DNA of 64,000 nt. It comes from Rhodococcus sp. B7740. Lineage in GTDB: Bacteria > Actinomycetota > Actinomycetes > Mycobacteriales > Mycobacteriaceae. The translations under genes and the position numbers were made by a program. Shown piece by piece: positions 28,054 to 36,750 of the stretch (position 1 is the first letter of the stretch; each line of letters starts with the position of its first letter). Location: NCBI RefSeq assembly GCF_000954115.1, contig NZ_CP010797.1:4092001-4156000 (forward strand), given 5' to 3'. Below the pieces are notes generated by a model that made no database searches, was not told the DNA's origin, and saw only the letters and a program-made list of their open reading frames with translations.

Positions 28054-29262
28054 TCACAGGCGCTCGATGATGGTGGCGACGCCCATTCCGGCACCGATGC
28101 AGAGCGTGATCAGCGCATAGCGCTCGCCCCGGCGCTCGAGCTCGTCGAGAGCCATTCCGGTGAGCATCGCTCCCGTTGCGCCCAGTGGGTGGCCCATCGC
28201 GATCGCGCCGCCGTTGACGTTGATGCGCTCGTGGTCGATGTCCAGCTTCTTCGCGTAGTTGAGCACCACCGAAGCGAATGCCTCGTTGACCTCGAACACC
28301 GCGATGTCGTCGAGACCCAGTCCCGCCGCGGCCAACACCTTGTGGGTGGCCGGAACCGGGCCGGTGAGCATCAGCGTCGGGTCCGATCCGGCGACGACCC
28401 CGGCCACGACGCGTCCGCGTGGGGTCAATCCGCCTGCGCGACCGGCCTCTTCGGAGCCGATGAGAACCATCGCGGTGCCGTCGACGATGCCGGAGGAGTT
28501 ACCGGCGTGGTGTACGTGATCGATGCGCTCGACCTCGGTGTACTTCTGCATCGCGACGGCGTCGAACCCGGCGAGCGAACCCATCTGTGCGAACGATGGT
28601 GTCAGGGCGGCGAGGTCGGCAGTGGTGGTCTCGGGTCGCATGATCTCGTCGTGATCGAGCATCAGCCGGCCGTTGGCGTCGAAGACGGGGATGACCGACT
28701 TCTCGAAGTGGCCCATCGACCAGGCATGCGCCGCTCGTTGCTGGCTACGTACCGCGTAGGCGTCGACCTCGTCCCGATCGAACCCCTCGATCGTCGCGAT
28801 GAGATCTGCGCTGACTCCCTGTGGGACGAAGTAGCTGCCGTAGTTGGTCAGCGGGTCGCACGGCCACGCGCCGCCGTCCGCCCCGAGCGGCACACGAGAC
28901 ATCGATTCGACGCCACCGGCGACGATGAGCCGATCCCATCCGGACCGAACACGTTGCGCCGCAGTGTTGACGGCCTCGAGCCCCGATCCGCAGAAGCGGT
29001 TGAGCTGAACGCCGGCCACGCTGTCCGGTAGGCCGGCCGCCATCGCGACGGTTCGGGCGATGTCGCAGCCTTGATCGCCGACCGGGGTGACGACACCGAG
29101 CACGATGTCGTCGATCAGGGCCGGATCGAGCTGGGAGTGTCGAGAGAGCAACGTGGACAACGTGTTCGCGGCGAGGTCGACCGGCTTGACGGTGTGCAGT
29201 GAGCCGGAGCTCTTGCCGCGGCCACGTGGGCTGCGCACTGCGTCGTAGAGGAATGCCTCCAT
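28054..29262 (-). CDS. fadA: Acetyl-CoA acyltransferase (thiolase, beta subunit of trifunctional enzyme)
   Basis: A 402-residue thiolase. The nucleophile cysteine is in [16 protein letters not shown], the catalytic histidine in [16 protein letters not shown] and the second cysteine in [28 protein letters not shown] at the N-terminus and the whole length match mycobacterial FadA (403 residues) very closely. It cleaves 3-ketoacyl-CoA to acetyl-CoA and a shortened acyl-CoA. The gene lies 35 bp downstream of the acyl-CoA dehydrogenase and immediately before fadB, giving a complete beta-oxidation spiral in one operon. Confidence 0.92.
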   Translation of the reverse strand: MEAFLYDAVRSPRGRGKSSGSLHTVKPVDLAANTLSTLLSRHSQLDPALIDDIVLGVVTPVGDQGCDIARTVAMAAGLPDSVAGVQLNRFCGSGLEAVNTAAQRVRSGWDRLIVAGGVESMSRVPLGADGGAWPCDPLTNYGSYFVPQGVSADLIATIEGFDRDEVDAYAVRSQQRAAHAWSMGHFEKSVIPVFDANGRLMLDHDEIMRPETTTADLAALTPSFAQMGSLAGFDAVAMQKYTEVERIDHVHHAGNSSGIVDGTAMVLIGSEEAGRAGGLTPRGRVVAGVVAGSDPTLMLTGPVPATHKVLAAAGLGLDDIAVFEVNEAFASVVLNYAKKLDIDHERINVNGGAIAMGHPLGATGAMLTGMALDELERRGERYALITLCIGAGMGVATIIERL

Positions 29263-29297
29263 GGGGTGCCTTTCTGGGGCAACAAGATTGCCGAGTT

Positions 29298-30491
29298 CTA
29301 CAGGGAACGGGAAATGAGCTCTTTCATGACTTCGTTGGCACCGGCGTAGATGCGGGCGATGCGTCCGTCGACGAACATGCGGGCGATGGGGTATTCCTCC
29401 ATGTAGCCGTACCCACCGAAGAGCTGCAGGCACCGGTCGACCACCTCGAACTGTCGGTCGGTGGTCCAGTATTTGACCATTGCGGCCGTGGTGACGTCGA
29501 GTGTGCCCGAAATATGCTGTGCCATGGCGTCGTCGACGAAGGTGCGCACGACGCGGCCGATGGTGGCGCATTCGGCGAGCTCGAACTTGGTGTTCTGCAG
29601 ATCGAACAGTGTCTTGCCGAACGCGCTGCGCGACTTGGTGTACTCGACGGTCTGCGCGACGGCGGCGTCGATCATCGCAGCGGCGGCGATGCCGCAGATC
29701 AGGCGTTCCTGGGGGAGCTGCTGCATCAGCTGCGCAAAACCGCGACCCTCATGACTTTCCTGGTCGTTCCTGCCGGCTCCACTCCCGCCCCTGAGCAGAT
29801 TCGAGGCGGGAACGCGAAGACCGTCGAAGGTGAGTTCGGCTGTGTCCTGGCCCTTCTGGCCGATCTTGTGCAGCACGCGTCCGCGGTGAAAACCTTCGGT
29901 GTCATCGGAGACCTCGGCGACGAGCAAGGACAGTCCCCGGGCTCCCGCGGAGGGATCGGTCTTGGCGGCGATGATGAGCAGATCGCAGTGAGCTCCGTTG
30001 GAGATGAACGTCTTTCCGCCGGTCACCACGTAGTCGTCGCCGTCACGCACGGCGCGGGTTGTGATGCCTTGCAGGTCCGATCCGGTGCCCGGTTCGGTCA
30101 TGGCGATGGCTCCGATCCATTCGCCCGAGCACAGTTTCGGCAGCCACCGCTGCTTCTTCTCCTCGGACGCGTAGGCCAGGATGTAGTGCGGAACGATGCC
30201 GCTGTGCACGCCGAGCTGCATGGCCGAGTCGCCGGCGCGGACCTGTTCTTCGAATAGCACTGCCTCGTGTCGGAAGTCGCCGCCGCCTCCGCCGTATTGC
30301 TCGGGTACCGACATGCCGAGCAGCCCGAGGCTGCCTGCGGTGCGGTAGACCTCGCGGCTGGGGCGTCCGGCCGCCGCGAATTCCTCCCGGTGCGGTGCGA
30401 CCTCTTTCTCGAAGAATCCTCGGGCGAGCTGGCGCACGTCGCCGAGCTCGGTGGCGAGGTCGTCGGTGGAGCGGTCTGCGAGTGCAGTCAT
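29298..30491 (-). CDS. Long-chain-type acyl-CoA dehydrogenase
   Basis: A 397-residue FAD-dependent acyl-CoA dehydrogenase. [13 protein letters not shown] and KTFISNG are the two family signatures. The glutamate at the usual C-terminal catalytic position is absent (the loop reads [13 protein letters not shown]). The likely base is instead the glutamate in LPQERL, at the position used by long-chain and isovaleryl-CoA dehydrogenases. It introduces the double bond in the first step of beta-oxidation and passes electrons to ETF. It is the first gene of the fadE-fadA-fadB-tetR operon, preceded by a strong palindrome. Confidence 0.9.
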   Translation of the reverse strand: MTALADRSTDDLATELGDVRQLARGFFEKEVAPHREEFAAAGRPSREVYRTAGSLGLLGMSVPEQYGGGGGDFRHEAVLFEEQVRAGDSAMQLGVHSGIVPHYILAYASEEKKQRWLPKLCSGEWIGAIAMTEPGTGSDLQGITTRAVRDGDDYVVTGGKTFISNGAHCDLLIIAAKTDPSAGARGLSLLVAEVSDDTEGFHRGRVLHKIGQKGQDTAELTFDGLRVPASNLLRGGSGAGRNDQESHEGRGFAQLMQQLPQERLICGIAAAAMIDAAVAQTVEYTKSRSAFGKTLFDLQNTKFELAECATIGRVVRTFVDDAMAQHISGTLDVTTAAMVKYWTTDRQFEVVDRCLQLFGGYGYMEEYPIARMFVDGRIARIYAGANEVMKELISRSL

Positions 30492-30523
30492 GGGGGGTCC
30501 TTGGCTCGAAGCGCGACTGTGGT

Positions 30524-30544
30524 TTATTGGCGCTGTGCCAATAA
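30524..30544. promoter_or_regulatory. Operator of the fadE-fadA-fadB operon
   Basis: A perfect 8-bp inverted repeat (arms TTATTGGC and GCCAATAA, 5-nt spacer GCTGT) lies 33 bp upstream of the acyl-CoA dehydrogenase start. Its core recurs upstream of fadD at 25118. Both the perfect symmetry and the recurrence argue for a true repressor site. Confidence 0.75.
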
Positions 30545-30593
30545 TGATGGCGCGACGATGTCGTGGATGTCAACCATGGGTGCTGCCCGAGCT

Positions 30594-30653
30594 GCCGAAC
30601 TCGAAGTCATGGACGGATTCGGGTCAGAATTCATCCATAACTTCGAGCTCGGC
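30594..30653. repeat. Family A 60-nt palindrome, copy 1
   Basis: The arms at 30594-30620 and 30627-30653 are 27 nt each and complementary at 23 positions, with loop GGGTCA. The core is GCCGAnCTCGAAGTnATGGA. The element begins 10 nt downstream of the stop of the GntR gene (read on the minus strand). Two further copies, at 35844 and 37938, have the same length and arm sequence. No U-run follows, so a classic rho-independent terminator is unlikely; a REP-like transcript-end hairpin fits better. Confidence 0.85.
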
Positions 30654-30663
30654 GGGGAGTTCT

Positions 30664-31362
30664 CTAGCCGTCGACCGAGCGCAATAGCGCCACATCCGAG
30701 ACGAGTCGGATGTGGTCGGCCATTGCCCGGCCCGCCTCGGCCGGATCCTGATTGCGGACGGCCTCGGCGATGCGTCGATGATGCTCGAGCGAGGCCTGGG
30801 GACGGTCGGACTGCGACAGCGACTCGATGCGGGTCTCGCGAATCAGTTCGGCGATCTCACCCATCAGGCGGGCGAGCAGCGGTGAGTGAGCGGCCTCGGT
30901 GATGGCGTGATGGAAGAGCTCGTCGCCGGAGTCTCCGCGATCGCCGTCGGTGATCTCGGTGGCCATCACGGACACCGCGTGGTCGATGGCTGCCATCTCG
31001 TCGTCGCTGCGCCGCGTTGCGGCCAGTTCGGCGAGCTTGACCTCGAGTGCCTCTCGGGCCTCGATCACTTCGGGTAGACGGTCGGCGTGTTCGCGCAGGG
31101 CGCGAATTGCCATGTCGCCCACGGGCCGTCGGACGAGTACCGCCCCATCGCCGTGGCGCACGGCAAGGATGCCCTGCACTTCGAGGGCGACGAGGGCCTG
31201 GCTCAGCGATGCACGGCTGACTCCAAGATGTCCGGCCAGTTCACGCTCGGGCGGAAGTCGATCGCCAGGGTTCATGTCGCGATCGGCGATGTGCTTGCAC
31301 AGCTGTTCGACGATGACCTCGTACAGCCGTGGTCGGGTCACGGGGCGAATTTGCTCAGCCAC
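30664..31362 (-). CDS. GntR/FadR-type regulator of the malonate cluster
   Basis: A 232-residue GntR protein. The winged helix (about residues 12-75) contains MNPGDRLPPERELAGHLGVS followed by RASLSQALVALEVQGIL. A C-terminal FCD domain carries the metal-binding Asp/His pattern (HHAITEAAHSPLLARL, then EHHRRIAEAV). It starts with GTG 31362. The gene is divergent from the MatC-type carrier, the same arrangement as MatR-matC in rhizobia. It probably senses malonate or another small carboxylate. Similar short motifs occur in front of both matC and the CoA-transferase gene. Confidence 0.85.
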   Translation of the reverse strand: MAEQIRPVTRPRLYEVIVEQLCKHIADRDMNPGDRLPPERELAGHLGVSRASLSQALVALEVQGILAVRHGDGAVLVRRPVGDMAIRALREHADRLPEVIEAREALEVKLAELAATRRSDDEMAAIDHAVSVMATEITDGDRGDSGDELFHHAITEAAHSPLLARLMGEIAELIRETRIESLSQSDRPQASLEHHRRIAEAVRNQDPAEAGRAMADHIRLVSDVALLRSVDG

Positions 31363-31396
31363 TGTGTCACTCGCTCTCTGCTCCTCTGGAACTCCA

Positions 31397-31503
31397 CCTT
31401 AACTGTCCGGTAACCGGTGACTCAGGTCATGGCATGTATTGACAAGTGATCCAGTTCACTGGTTGAGTCCTTAATGACTCAGTGGCCAGTCCAATTAGCC
31501 ACT
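31397..31503. promoter_or_regulatory. Divergent GntR/matC promoter region with palindromes
   Basis: This region holds CCGGT-A-ACCGG (31397-31407), CCAGT-TC-ACTGG (31451-31462), and the word pair GTCCAAT (31489-31495) and GCCACT (31498-31503). The last two words recur in front of the CoA-transferase gene at 33050 and 33069. They are candidate sites for the GntR protein. Confidence 0.45.
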
Positions 31504-31556
31504 GAAGATCTCGGGCGACCGCTCGAGTGACACCAGAGACGGACCGGAGACCTTCG

Positions 31557-32927
31557 ATGTCGACCGAGTTGATACCCATCCTTGCGCTCGTCGTCATGTT
31601 CCTCGCCGCAACCGTGTTCCCCGTGAACATGGGTGCGTTGGGGTTCGTGGCGGCGTTCTTCGTCGGAACACTTGCCGTGGGCATGGGTGCCGACGACATC
31701 ATTGCCGGCTTCCCGAGCAGTCTCTTCCTGACGCTCGTCGGCATCACCTACCTGTTCGCCATCGCGCAGAACAACGGCACTGTCGACCTGCTGGTCCGCG
31801 GAGCCGTTCGACTCGTCGGTGGCAGGGTGGCGCTCATCCCCTGGGTGATGTTCGGCATCACCGGCGTCCTGACCTCCATCGGGGCGCTCGGGCCTGCCGC
31901 TGTGGCCATCGTGGCCCCCATCGCGCTCGGCTTTGCCGCGCGCTACAAGATCAACGCCCTGCTCATGGGCATGATGGTCATCCACGGCGCGCAGGCAGGC
32001 GGATTCTCGCCCATCAGCATCTACGGCGTCACGGTCAACAACATCGCCGCCAACGCGGGTCTCGTCAACAGTCCGCTCACACTCTTCCTCGGCAGCCTGT
32101 TCTTCAACGCCGCGATCGGTGCGCTGCTGTTCATGTTCCTCGGTGGGCGCTCCCTCATCGGACGCAGCGTGCACGACGAGGACGGCAGTCGTCCCGACGG
32201 CGACACCGGCGGAGTCGGCGGTTCGGGTTCGCGAACGGTCATGCGCGGCTTCGGCTCCTCGACGCCTCGGCCGTCCGGTCAGACCGTCACGGTCGAGAAT
32301 GCACCGCCCCTGGCCACCGCGGTCAAGGCCATCTCGTTCGATCAAATTCTCACGCTCGTCGGCCTGGCCTCGCTGGCGCTGTTCGCACTCGTGCTCGATC
32401 TCGACGTCGGCTTCATCGCGATGACGGTGGCCGTGGTTCTCGCTCTCGCATCGCCGAAGGCGCAGAAGGGTGCGATCAACCAGATCAGTTGGTCGACGGT
32501 TCTGCTCATCGGCGGCGTGCTCACGTTCGTCGGGGTCCTGCAGGAAGCCGGAACGGTCGAGTACGTCGGCGATTCGGTCGCGAGCATCGGTATCCCGCTC
32601 CTGGTGGCGCTGCTGCTCTGCTACATCGGTGCCATCGTCTCGGCCTTCGCGTCGTCCACCGCGATCCTCGGCGTCACCATCCCGCTGGCCGTTCCGTTCC
32701 TGCTCGCGGGTGAAGTAGGCGCTATCGGAGTCATCGTGGCACTGTCCATCGCCTCGACCATCGTCGACGTCAGCCCGTTCTCCACCAACGGAGCCCTGGT
32801 GCTCGCCAACGCCCAGGACATCGACCGAGATGTGTTCTACAAGCAGATCCTCAAGTACAGCGCTCTGGTTGTGGTCATCGGTCCACTGGTCGCCTGGGGA
32901 TTGCTGGTAGTACCCGGCTGGATGTAG
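31557..32927 (+). CDS. matC: MatC-type dicarboxylate (malonate) carrier
   Basis: A 456-residue membrane protein with about eleven hydrophobic segments. The N-terminal 150 residues match the MatC N-terminal domain (PF07158), with PVNMGALGFVAAFFVG, then SIGALGPAAVAIVAP and GAQAGGFSPISIYGV. A hydrophilic loop of about 65 residues (around 200-265) divides the two halves. Family members import malonate and related dicarboxylates. I chose ATG 31557 with GGAG about 9 nt upstream. A perfect hairpin closes the gene at 32957. Divergence from a GntR regulator and closeness to CoA-ester genes support malonate, though other C3/C4 dicarboxylates are possible. Confidence 0.8.
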   Translation: MSTELIPILALVVMFLAATVFPVNMGALGFVAAFFVGTLAVGMGADDIIAGFPSSLFLTLVGITYLFAIAQNNGTVDLLVRGAVRLVGGRVALIPWVMFGITGVLTSIGALGPAAVAIVAPIALGFAARYKINALLMGMMVIHGAQAGGFSPISIYGVTVNNIAANAGLVNSPLTLFLGSLFFNAAIGALLFMFLGGRSLIGRSVHDEDGSRPDGDTGGVGGSGSRTVMRGFGSSTPRPSGQTVTVENAPPLATAVKAISFDQILTLVGLASLALFALVLDLDVGFIAMTVAVVLALASPKAQKGAINQISWSTVLLIGGVLTFVGVLQEAGTVEYVGDSVASIGIPLLVALLLCYIGAIVSAFASSTAILGVTIPLAVPFLLAGEVGAIGVIVALSIASTIVDVSPFSTNGALVLANAQDIDRDVFYKQILKYSALVVVIGPLVAWGLLVVPGWM

Positions 32928-32956
32928 CTCGACAGTAGCTCGGATGCGGTTCTCGA

Positions 32957-32991
32957 TGATGGCGGCACGTGTGTTCGACGTGCCGCCATCA
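32957..32991 (+). terminator. Hairpin after matC
   Basis: Perfect 14-bp arms (32957-32970 and 32978-32991; left arm TGATGGCGGCACGT) enclose a 7-nt loop. It sits 29 bp after the matC stop. There is no following U-run, which is common for terminators in high-GC actinobacteria. It separates the carrier from the CoA-transferase promoter. Confidence 0.7.
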
Positions 32992-33049
32992 CGCGTCTGA
33001 GCTGGGCAAAGGCCCGCACATCGGTACTTGACTTCTCTGAGGTTCGCTG

Positions 33050-33078
33050 GTCCAATGGAATTGGCTAGGCCACTAGCC
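33050..33078. promoter_or_regulatory. Palindromes upstream of the CoA-transferase gene
   Basis: CCAAT-GGA-ATTGG (33052-33064) and GGCTAG-GCCA-CTAGCC (33063-33078) abut each other 62 bp before the start codon. They include GTCCAAT and GCCACT, the two words also found in the GntR/matC gap. This suggests that one regulator controls both units. Confidence 0.5.
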
Positions 33079-33139
33079 CAGTCATCCAATCGGACTTCGG
33101 GTCCGGCTCTCACCTCGCTTCGACGTAAGGATCAATTCG

Positions 33140-34339
33140 ATGCCCCTCAACACGACAGGCAGAACCGGACCGCTCGAAGGCACCGTGGTGGTCGATCTGA
33201 CCCGTGCCCTGGCCGGCCCGCACGCGGCCATGATGCTCGGCGACCTCGGCGCAGACATCATCAAGGTCGAGACCCCCAAGGGCGGCGACGACACCCGAGT
33301 CTGGGGTCCCCCCTTCGTCACTCCGCGCGACGCCGAACGTGAGTCGACCTACTTCCTCTCGGCCAACCGCAACAAGCGATCCATCGCACTCGATCTCAAG
33401 ACCGACGACGGCCGAGAAGCGTTGGAGCACATGATCGAACGAGCCGACGTGCTGCTCGAGAACTTTCGCACCGGAGTGCTCGACCGCCTCGGCTTCTCGC
33501 CCGAACGCATCGCCGAGATCAACCCGCGCACGGTCGTGCTGTCGATCAGCGGATTCGGTCACGACGGCCCCGAGGGTGGCCGCTCCGGCTACGACCAGAT
33601 CGCCCAGGGTGAGGCCGGGCTGATGTCGTTCACCGGCTCCGGTCCCGAGGACGTCCAACGCGTCGGCGTTCCCATCGCCGACCTGCTGGCCGGAATGTAC
33701 GGGGCCTTCGGCGTTCTCGCCGCACTGCGTGAACGCGACCGCACCGGACGCGGCAAGGTCGTCCGTACCTCCTTGCTCGCCAGCGTCGTCGGAGTACACG
33801 CCTTCCAGGGCACCAAGTGGACCGTTGCCGGCGAGATCGGCACGGCGCAGGGCAACCATCACCCATCGATCTGCCCGTACGGATTGTTTCCGACCTCGGA
33901 TGGCGCAGTGCAGATCTCCGTGGGCAGCGAGGGCCTGTGGCATCGGTTCTGCGAGGGCTTCGGTATCGACCCCGATCTCGAAGGCATGGCCACCAACCCA
34001 CAACGCGTCGACAGTCGCGACGACGTCATCGAACTCGTCTCCAAGATCTTCCGCACCTACGACACCGAATCGCTGCTGGCCCTTCTCGACGAGATCGGAG
34101 TTCCCGCAGGCAAAGTGCGCAACGTGCAAGAGGTGTACGAGTGGGAGCAGACCAAATCTCAAGGCCTGCTGGTCGACGTCGAGCACGCGACGTTGGGCAC
34201 GGTCACTCTTCCGGGGCCGCCGCTGCGCTTCTTCGAATCCGACGGCACCGAGGTCACCGAAACCAATCATCTGGCTCCGCCGGTACTCGGTGCCGACGAC
34301 GAGCTCGTCCGCGACTGGCTGAAAGAAGCGATCCGATGA
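33140..34339 (+). CDS. CaiB/BaiF (class III) CoA-transferase
   Basis: A 399-residue family III CoA-transferase. The N-terminal VVVDLTRALAGPHAAMMLGDLGAD and the stretch NRNKRSIALDLKT are characteristic. The catalytic aspartate is about D181 in VGVPIADLLAGMYGAF. It should move CoA between carboxylic acids, for example from acetyl-CoA or succinyl-CoA to malonate. Its stop overlaps the start of the AccD3-like gene (ATGA), so the two proteins are probably made together. No malonyl-CoA synthetase (MatB) is present in the window, and this enzyme could replace it. The acid substrate is inferred from the adjacent carrier. Confidence 0.86.
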   Translation: MPLNTTGRTGPLEGTVVVDLTRALAGPHAAMMLGDLGADIIKVETPKGGDDTRVWGPPFVTPRDAERESTYFLSANRNKRSIALDLKTDDGREALEHMIERADVLLENFRTGVLDRLGFSPERIAEINPRTVVLSISGFGHDGPEGGRSGYDQIAQGEAGLMSFTGSGPEDVQRVGVPIADLLAGMYGAFGVLAALRERDRTGRGKVVRTSLLASVVGVHAFQGTKWTVAGEIGTAQGNHHPSICPYGLFPTSDGAVQISVGSEGLWHRFCEGFGIDPDLEGMATNPQRVDSRDDVIELVSKIFRTYDTESLLALLDEIGVPAGKVRNVQEVYEWEQTKSQGLLVDVEHATLGTVTLPGPPLRFFESDGTEVTETNHLAPPVLGADDELVRDWLKEAIR

Positions 34340-35838
34340 CCAGAATGACCGCCCTCGAACTGCTCGATCTGGTGATCGATCCCGGCAGCTTCGACTCCTG
34401 GGACACCCCGACCGCGGACTACGTCATCGACGACGAGTACGCGGGCGAACTCGCGGCGGCCCGTGAGAAGACCGGTCTCGACGAATCCGTCCTCACCGGG
34501 TCCGCGACGATTCGGGGCCGCAAGGTCGCAATCCTGCTCGGCGAGTTCGCATTTCTGGCCGGCTCGATCGGGGTTGCGGCGGGTGAACGGCTCGTCACTG
34601 CCGTGCACCGGTCGACGGACGAGCGGCTGCCGCTGCTCGCGTTGCCGACCTCCGGCGGAACCCGCATGCAGGAGGGCACCGTCGCGTTCCTGCAGATGGT
34701 CAAGATCACCGCCGCGATCACTGCGCACAAGGCGGCGAACCTGCCGTACATCGTCTACCTGCGGCACCCCACCACCGGTGGAGTTTTTGCGTCCTGGGGA
34801 TCGCTCGGACACGTCACCGTCGCCGAGCCCGGTGCCCTCGTCGGCTTCCTCGGGCCTCGCGTCTACGAGGCCCTCTACGACGCGAAATTCCCCACGGGCG
34901 TGCAGACGTCGGAGAACCTCCAGGCCCACGGGCTCATCGACGCCATCCGCCCGCCCGAGCAGCTCGGCGAAATCGTCGATCGGGCGCTGCGCATCATGAC
35001 CGACATCCCGTCGTGCCGGCCCCGCACCGTCGAGGCGCTCGAATGGACGATCGAGGACGTGCCCGCGTGGACGTCGATCCTGGCCTCCCGTAGGAACGAT
35101 CGTCCCGGCGTGCGCGAGTTGCTGTTCAGTACGGCGGCAGATGTGCTGCCGCTGAACGGAACCGGGCAGGGAGAGTCGGATCCGGGTCTGATTCTGGCTC
35201 TCGTTCGGTTCGGCGACATGCCGTGTGTACTGCTCGGGCAGGATCGACGTGGGCAGACGACCAAGACCCCGCTCGGTCCCGCAGCGCTTCGCGAGGCTCG
35301 ACGCGGTATGCGTCTGGCACAGGATCTGAAGCTTCCGCTCGTCACCGTCATCGACACCGCGGGCGCGGCGCTGTCGAAGGAGGCGGAGGAAGGCGGTCTC
35401 GCGGGAGAGATCGCTCGGTGCATCGCGGACATGGTCGACCTCGAAACACCGACGCTGTCGTTGCTGTTGGGGCAGGGGACGGGCGGTGGCGCTCTGGCAC
35501 TGGTGCCCGCTGATCGCGTTCTTGCTGCTCAACACGCGTGGCTCTCGCCGCTGCCGCCCGAGGGTGCGTCGGCCATCGTGCATCGGGACACTGCTCATGC
35601 GGCCGAGATGGCCACCAAGCAGGGAGTACGGTCGCTCGATCTCTTCCGAGCCGGTGTCGTCGACATCATCATTCCCGAGCTGCCCGACGCGGCGGACGAA
35701 TCGCAGCAGTTCTGCGACCGGGTGGGTGCGGTGCTGCACCGGGAGCTCGCCGACCTGATCGCCCAGGATCCGTCGATGCGGATGATCGCCCGCGAAAAGC
35801 GCTTCAACAGAATCGGCTTCGCGGCTGCCGCGGTCTGA
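34336..35838 (+). CDS. accD3: AccD3-type fused acyl-CoA carboxyltransferase
   Basis: A 500-residue protein with both carboxyltransferase halves in one chain. The AccD-like half has LLALPTSGGTRMQEGTVAFL and HPTTGGVFASWGSLGH (about residues 90-160). The AccA-like half has TPLGPAALREARRGMRLAQ and LLLGQGTGGGALALVPADRV (about 310-400). It closely resembles mycobacterial AccD3 (about 495 residues), whose partner and role are not settled. No biotin-carboxylase gene is adjacent. Related CT-fold proteins (MdcD/MdcE) decarboxylate malonyl thioesters without biotin, so this protein could work as a malonyl-CoA decarboxylase. That is a hypothesis from context. Its stop is followed after 5 nt by a 60-nt palindrome. 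Confidence 0.82.
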   Translation: MTRMTALELLDLVIDPGSFDSWDTPTADYVIDDEYAGELAAAREKTGLDESVLTGSATIRGRKVAILLGEFAFLAGSIGVAAGERLVTAVHRSTDERLPLLALPTSGGTRMQEGTVAFLQMVKITAAITAHKAANLPYIVYLRHPTTGGVFASWGSLGHVTVAEPGALVGFLGPRVYEALYDAKFPTGVQTSENLQAHGLIDAIRPPEQLGEIVDRALRIMTDIPSCRPRTVEALEWTIEDVPAWTSILASRRNDRPGVRELLFSTAADVLPLNGTGQGESDPGLILALVRFGDMPCVLLGQDRRGQTTKTPLGPAALREARRGMRLAQDLKLPLVTVIDTAGAALSKEAEEGGLAGEIARCIADMVDLETPTLSLLLGQGTGGGALALVPADRVLAAQHAWLSPLPPEGASAIVHRDTAHAAEMATKQGVRSLDLFRAGVVDIIIPELPDAADESQQFCDRVGAVLHRELADLIAQDPSMRMIAREKRFNRIGFAAAAV

Positions 35839-35843
35839 TGGCC

Positions 35844-35903
35844 GCCGAACTCGAAGTTGTGGATGACTTTCGGCTGAAATTCGTCCATAACTTCGAGCTC
35901 GGC
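35844..35903. repeat. Family A 60-nt palindrome, copy 2
   Basis: The arms at 35844-35870 and 35877-35903 are complementary at 23 of 27 positions, with loop CGGCTG. It starts 5 nt after the accD3 stop codon and ends 22 nt before the likely iclR start. It has the same length and arms as copies 1 and 3. Confidence 0.85.
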
Positions 35904-35925
35904 GATGACCGGGGAGGCTATCGTC

Positions 35926-36684
35926 GTGCAGGTGGCGGGCAATGCGCGGGATCCGGGGGTCTCGGTGGCGTCTCGACTGTTGGCGTTGCTCGGCGTGTTC
36001 GACGAGCAGAAGCCTGCGTTGACATTGACCGAATTGGCAGACGGCGCAGGTCTTCCCATCGCCACGGCTCACCGCTTGGTGCACGAGCTTCTCGACTGGG
36101 GAGCACTCGTTCGCGGCGACGACGGCAAGTTCGTGGTCGGACGTCGGCTGTGGAAGCTGGGTATGTTGGCCCCGGATCAGTCCGACCTGCGCGAGATCGC
36201 GTCGCCGTTCCTGCACGATCTCTACGGAGCCACGCTCGCCACGGTGCATCTGGCCATTCGTGACGGCGACGAGGTGCTCTACCTCGACAGGTTGGCCGGA
36301 CACGCGTCGGTGCCCGCGATCAGCCGGGTCGGAGCCCGTCTGCCGTTGTACGCGACCGGAGTCGGAAAGGTGTTGCTGGCCTACGCTCCGCGCGAGGTGC
36401 ACGACCGAGTGCTCGGGAGCTTGGCCCGCATCACCCCGTACACGGTGACTCACCCGGGAAAGTTGGACAGCGAACTACGCCGAGTGCATCGCGAGGGGTA
36501 TGCGCAGACGGTCGAGGAGATGACACTGGGAGCGTGTTCGGTGGCCGTACCCGTCCGCGGCGAGAGCGAGACGGTGGTGGCCGCACTGGGAATCGTGGTT
36601 CCGAGCATCGGTCGAGATCGCGCCAGACTGGTTGCAGCTCTGCAGGTTGCGGCCCGAGGGATCGAGCGAACTCTACGGGGGTGA
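35926..36684 (+). CDS. IclR family regulator, probable PobR-type
   Basis: A 252-residue IclR protein. The winged helix (about residues 10-70) contains LTLTELADGAGLPIATAHRLVHELL; the ligand domain holds ISRVGARLPLYATGVGKVLLAY, the classic IclR signature. I chose GTG 35926 because GGGGAGG at 35911-35917 lies exactly 8 nt upstream. An upstream ATG at 35905 is only 1 nt beyond the 60-nt palindrome and has no ribosome site. It lies 66 bp before pobA on the same strand, as expected for a regulator that turns on 4-hydroxybenzoate hydroxylase when the substrate is present. Co-transcription with pobA is possible. Confidence 0.82.
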   Translation: MQVAGNARDPGVSVASRLLALLGVFDEQKPALTLTELADGAGLPIATAHRLVHELLDWGALVRGDDGKFVVGRRLWKLGMLAPDQSDLREIASPFLHDLYGATLATVHLAIRDGDEVLYLDRLAGHASVPAISRVGARLPLYATGVGKVLLAYAPREVHDRVLGSLARITPYTVTHPGKLDSELRRVHREGYAQTVEEMTLGACSVAVPVRGESETVVAALGIVVPSIGRDRARLVAALQVAARGIERTLRG

Positions 36685-36692
36685 ACGCGGGC

Positions 36693-36708
36693 TTTCACTG
36701 AGTGGAAA
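36693..36708. promoter_or_regulatory. Candidate IclR site before pobA
   Basis: TTTCACTGAGTGGAAA is an imperfect palindrome (arms TTTCACT and AGTGGAAA, one base bulged) between iclR and pobA, 43 bp before the pobA start. It is a plausible PobR-type operator. Confidence 0.4.
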
Positions 36709-36750
36709 CTGCCTCTTGTCCGGAGGTCGCATGCGCGGTGTACTCGATGC

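Noticed and set aside
30594..30653. Peptides such as ELEVMDGF...FIHNFELG encoded across the Family A palindromes
   Set aside because: The similar peptides at three loci arise because the palindrome is read in one frame; no start or ribosome site belongs to them, and the elements lie between genes.
35905..35925. ATG 35905 as the start of the IclR regulator
   Set aside because: It lies 1 nt beyond a Family A palindrome and has no ribosome site, while GTG 35926 has GGGGAGG at 8-nt spacing.
34267..36453. 728-codon frame on the minus strand across accD3 and iclR
   Set aside because: Spans two good genes and the Family A palindrome with no family similarity; a shadow frame.
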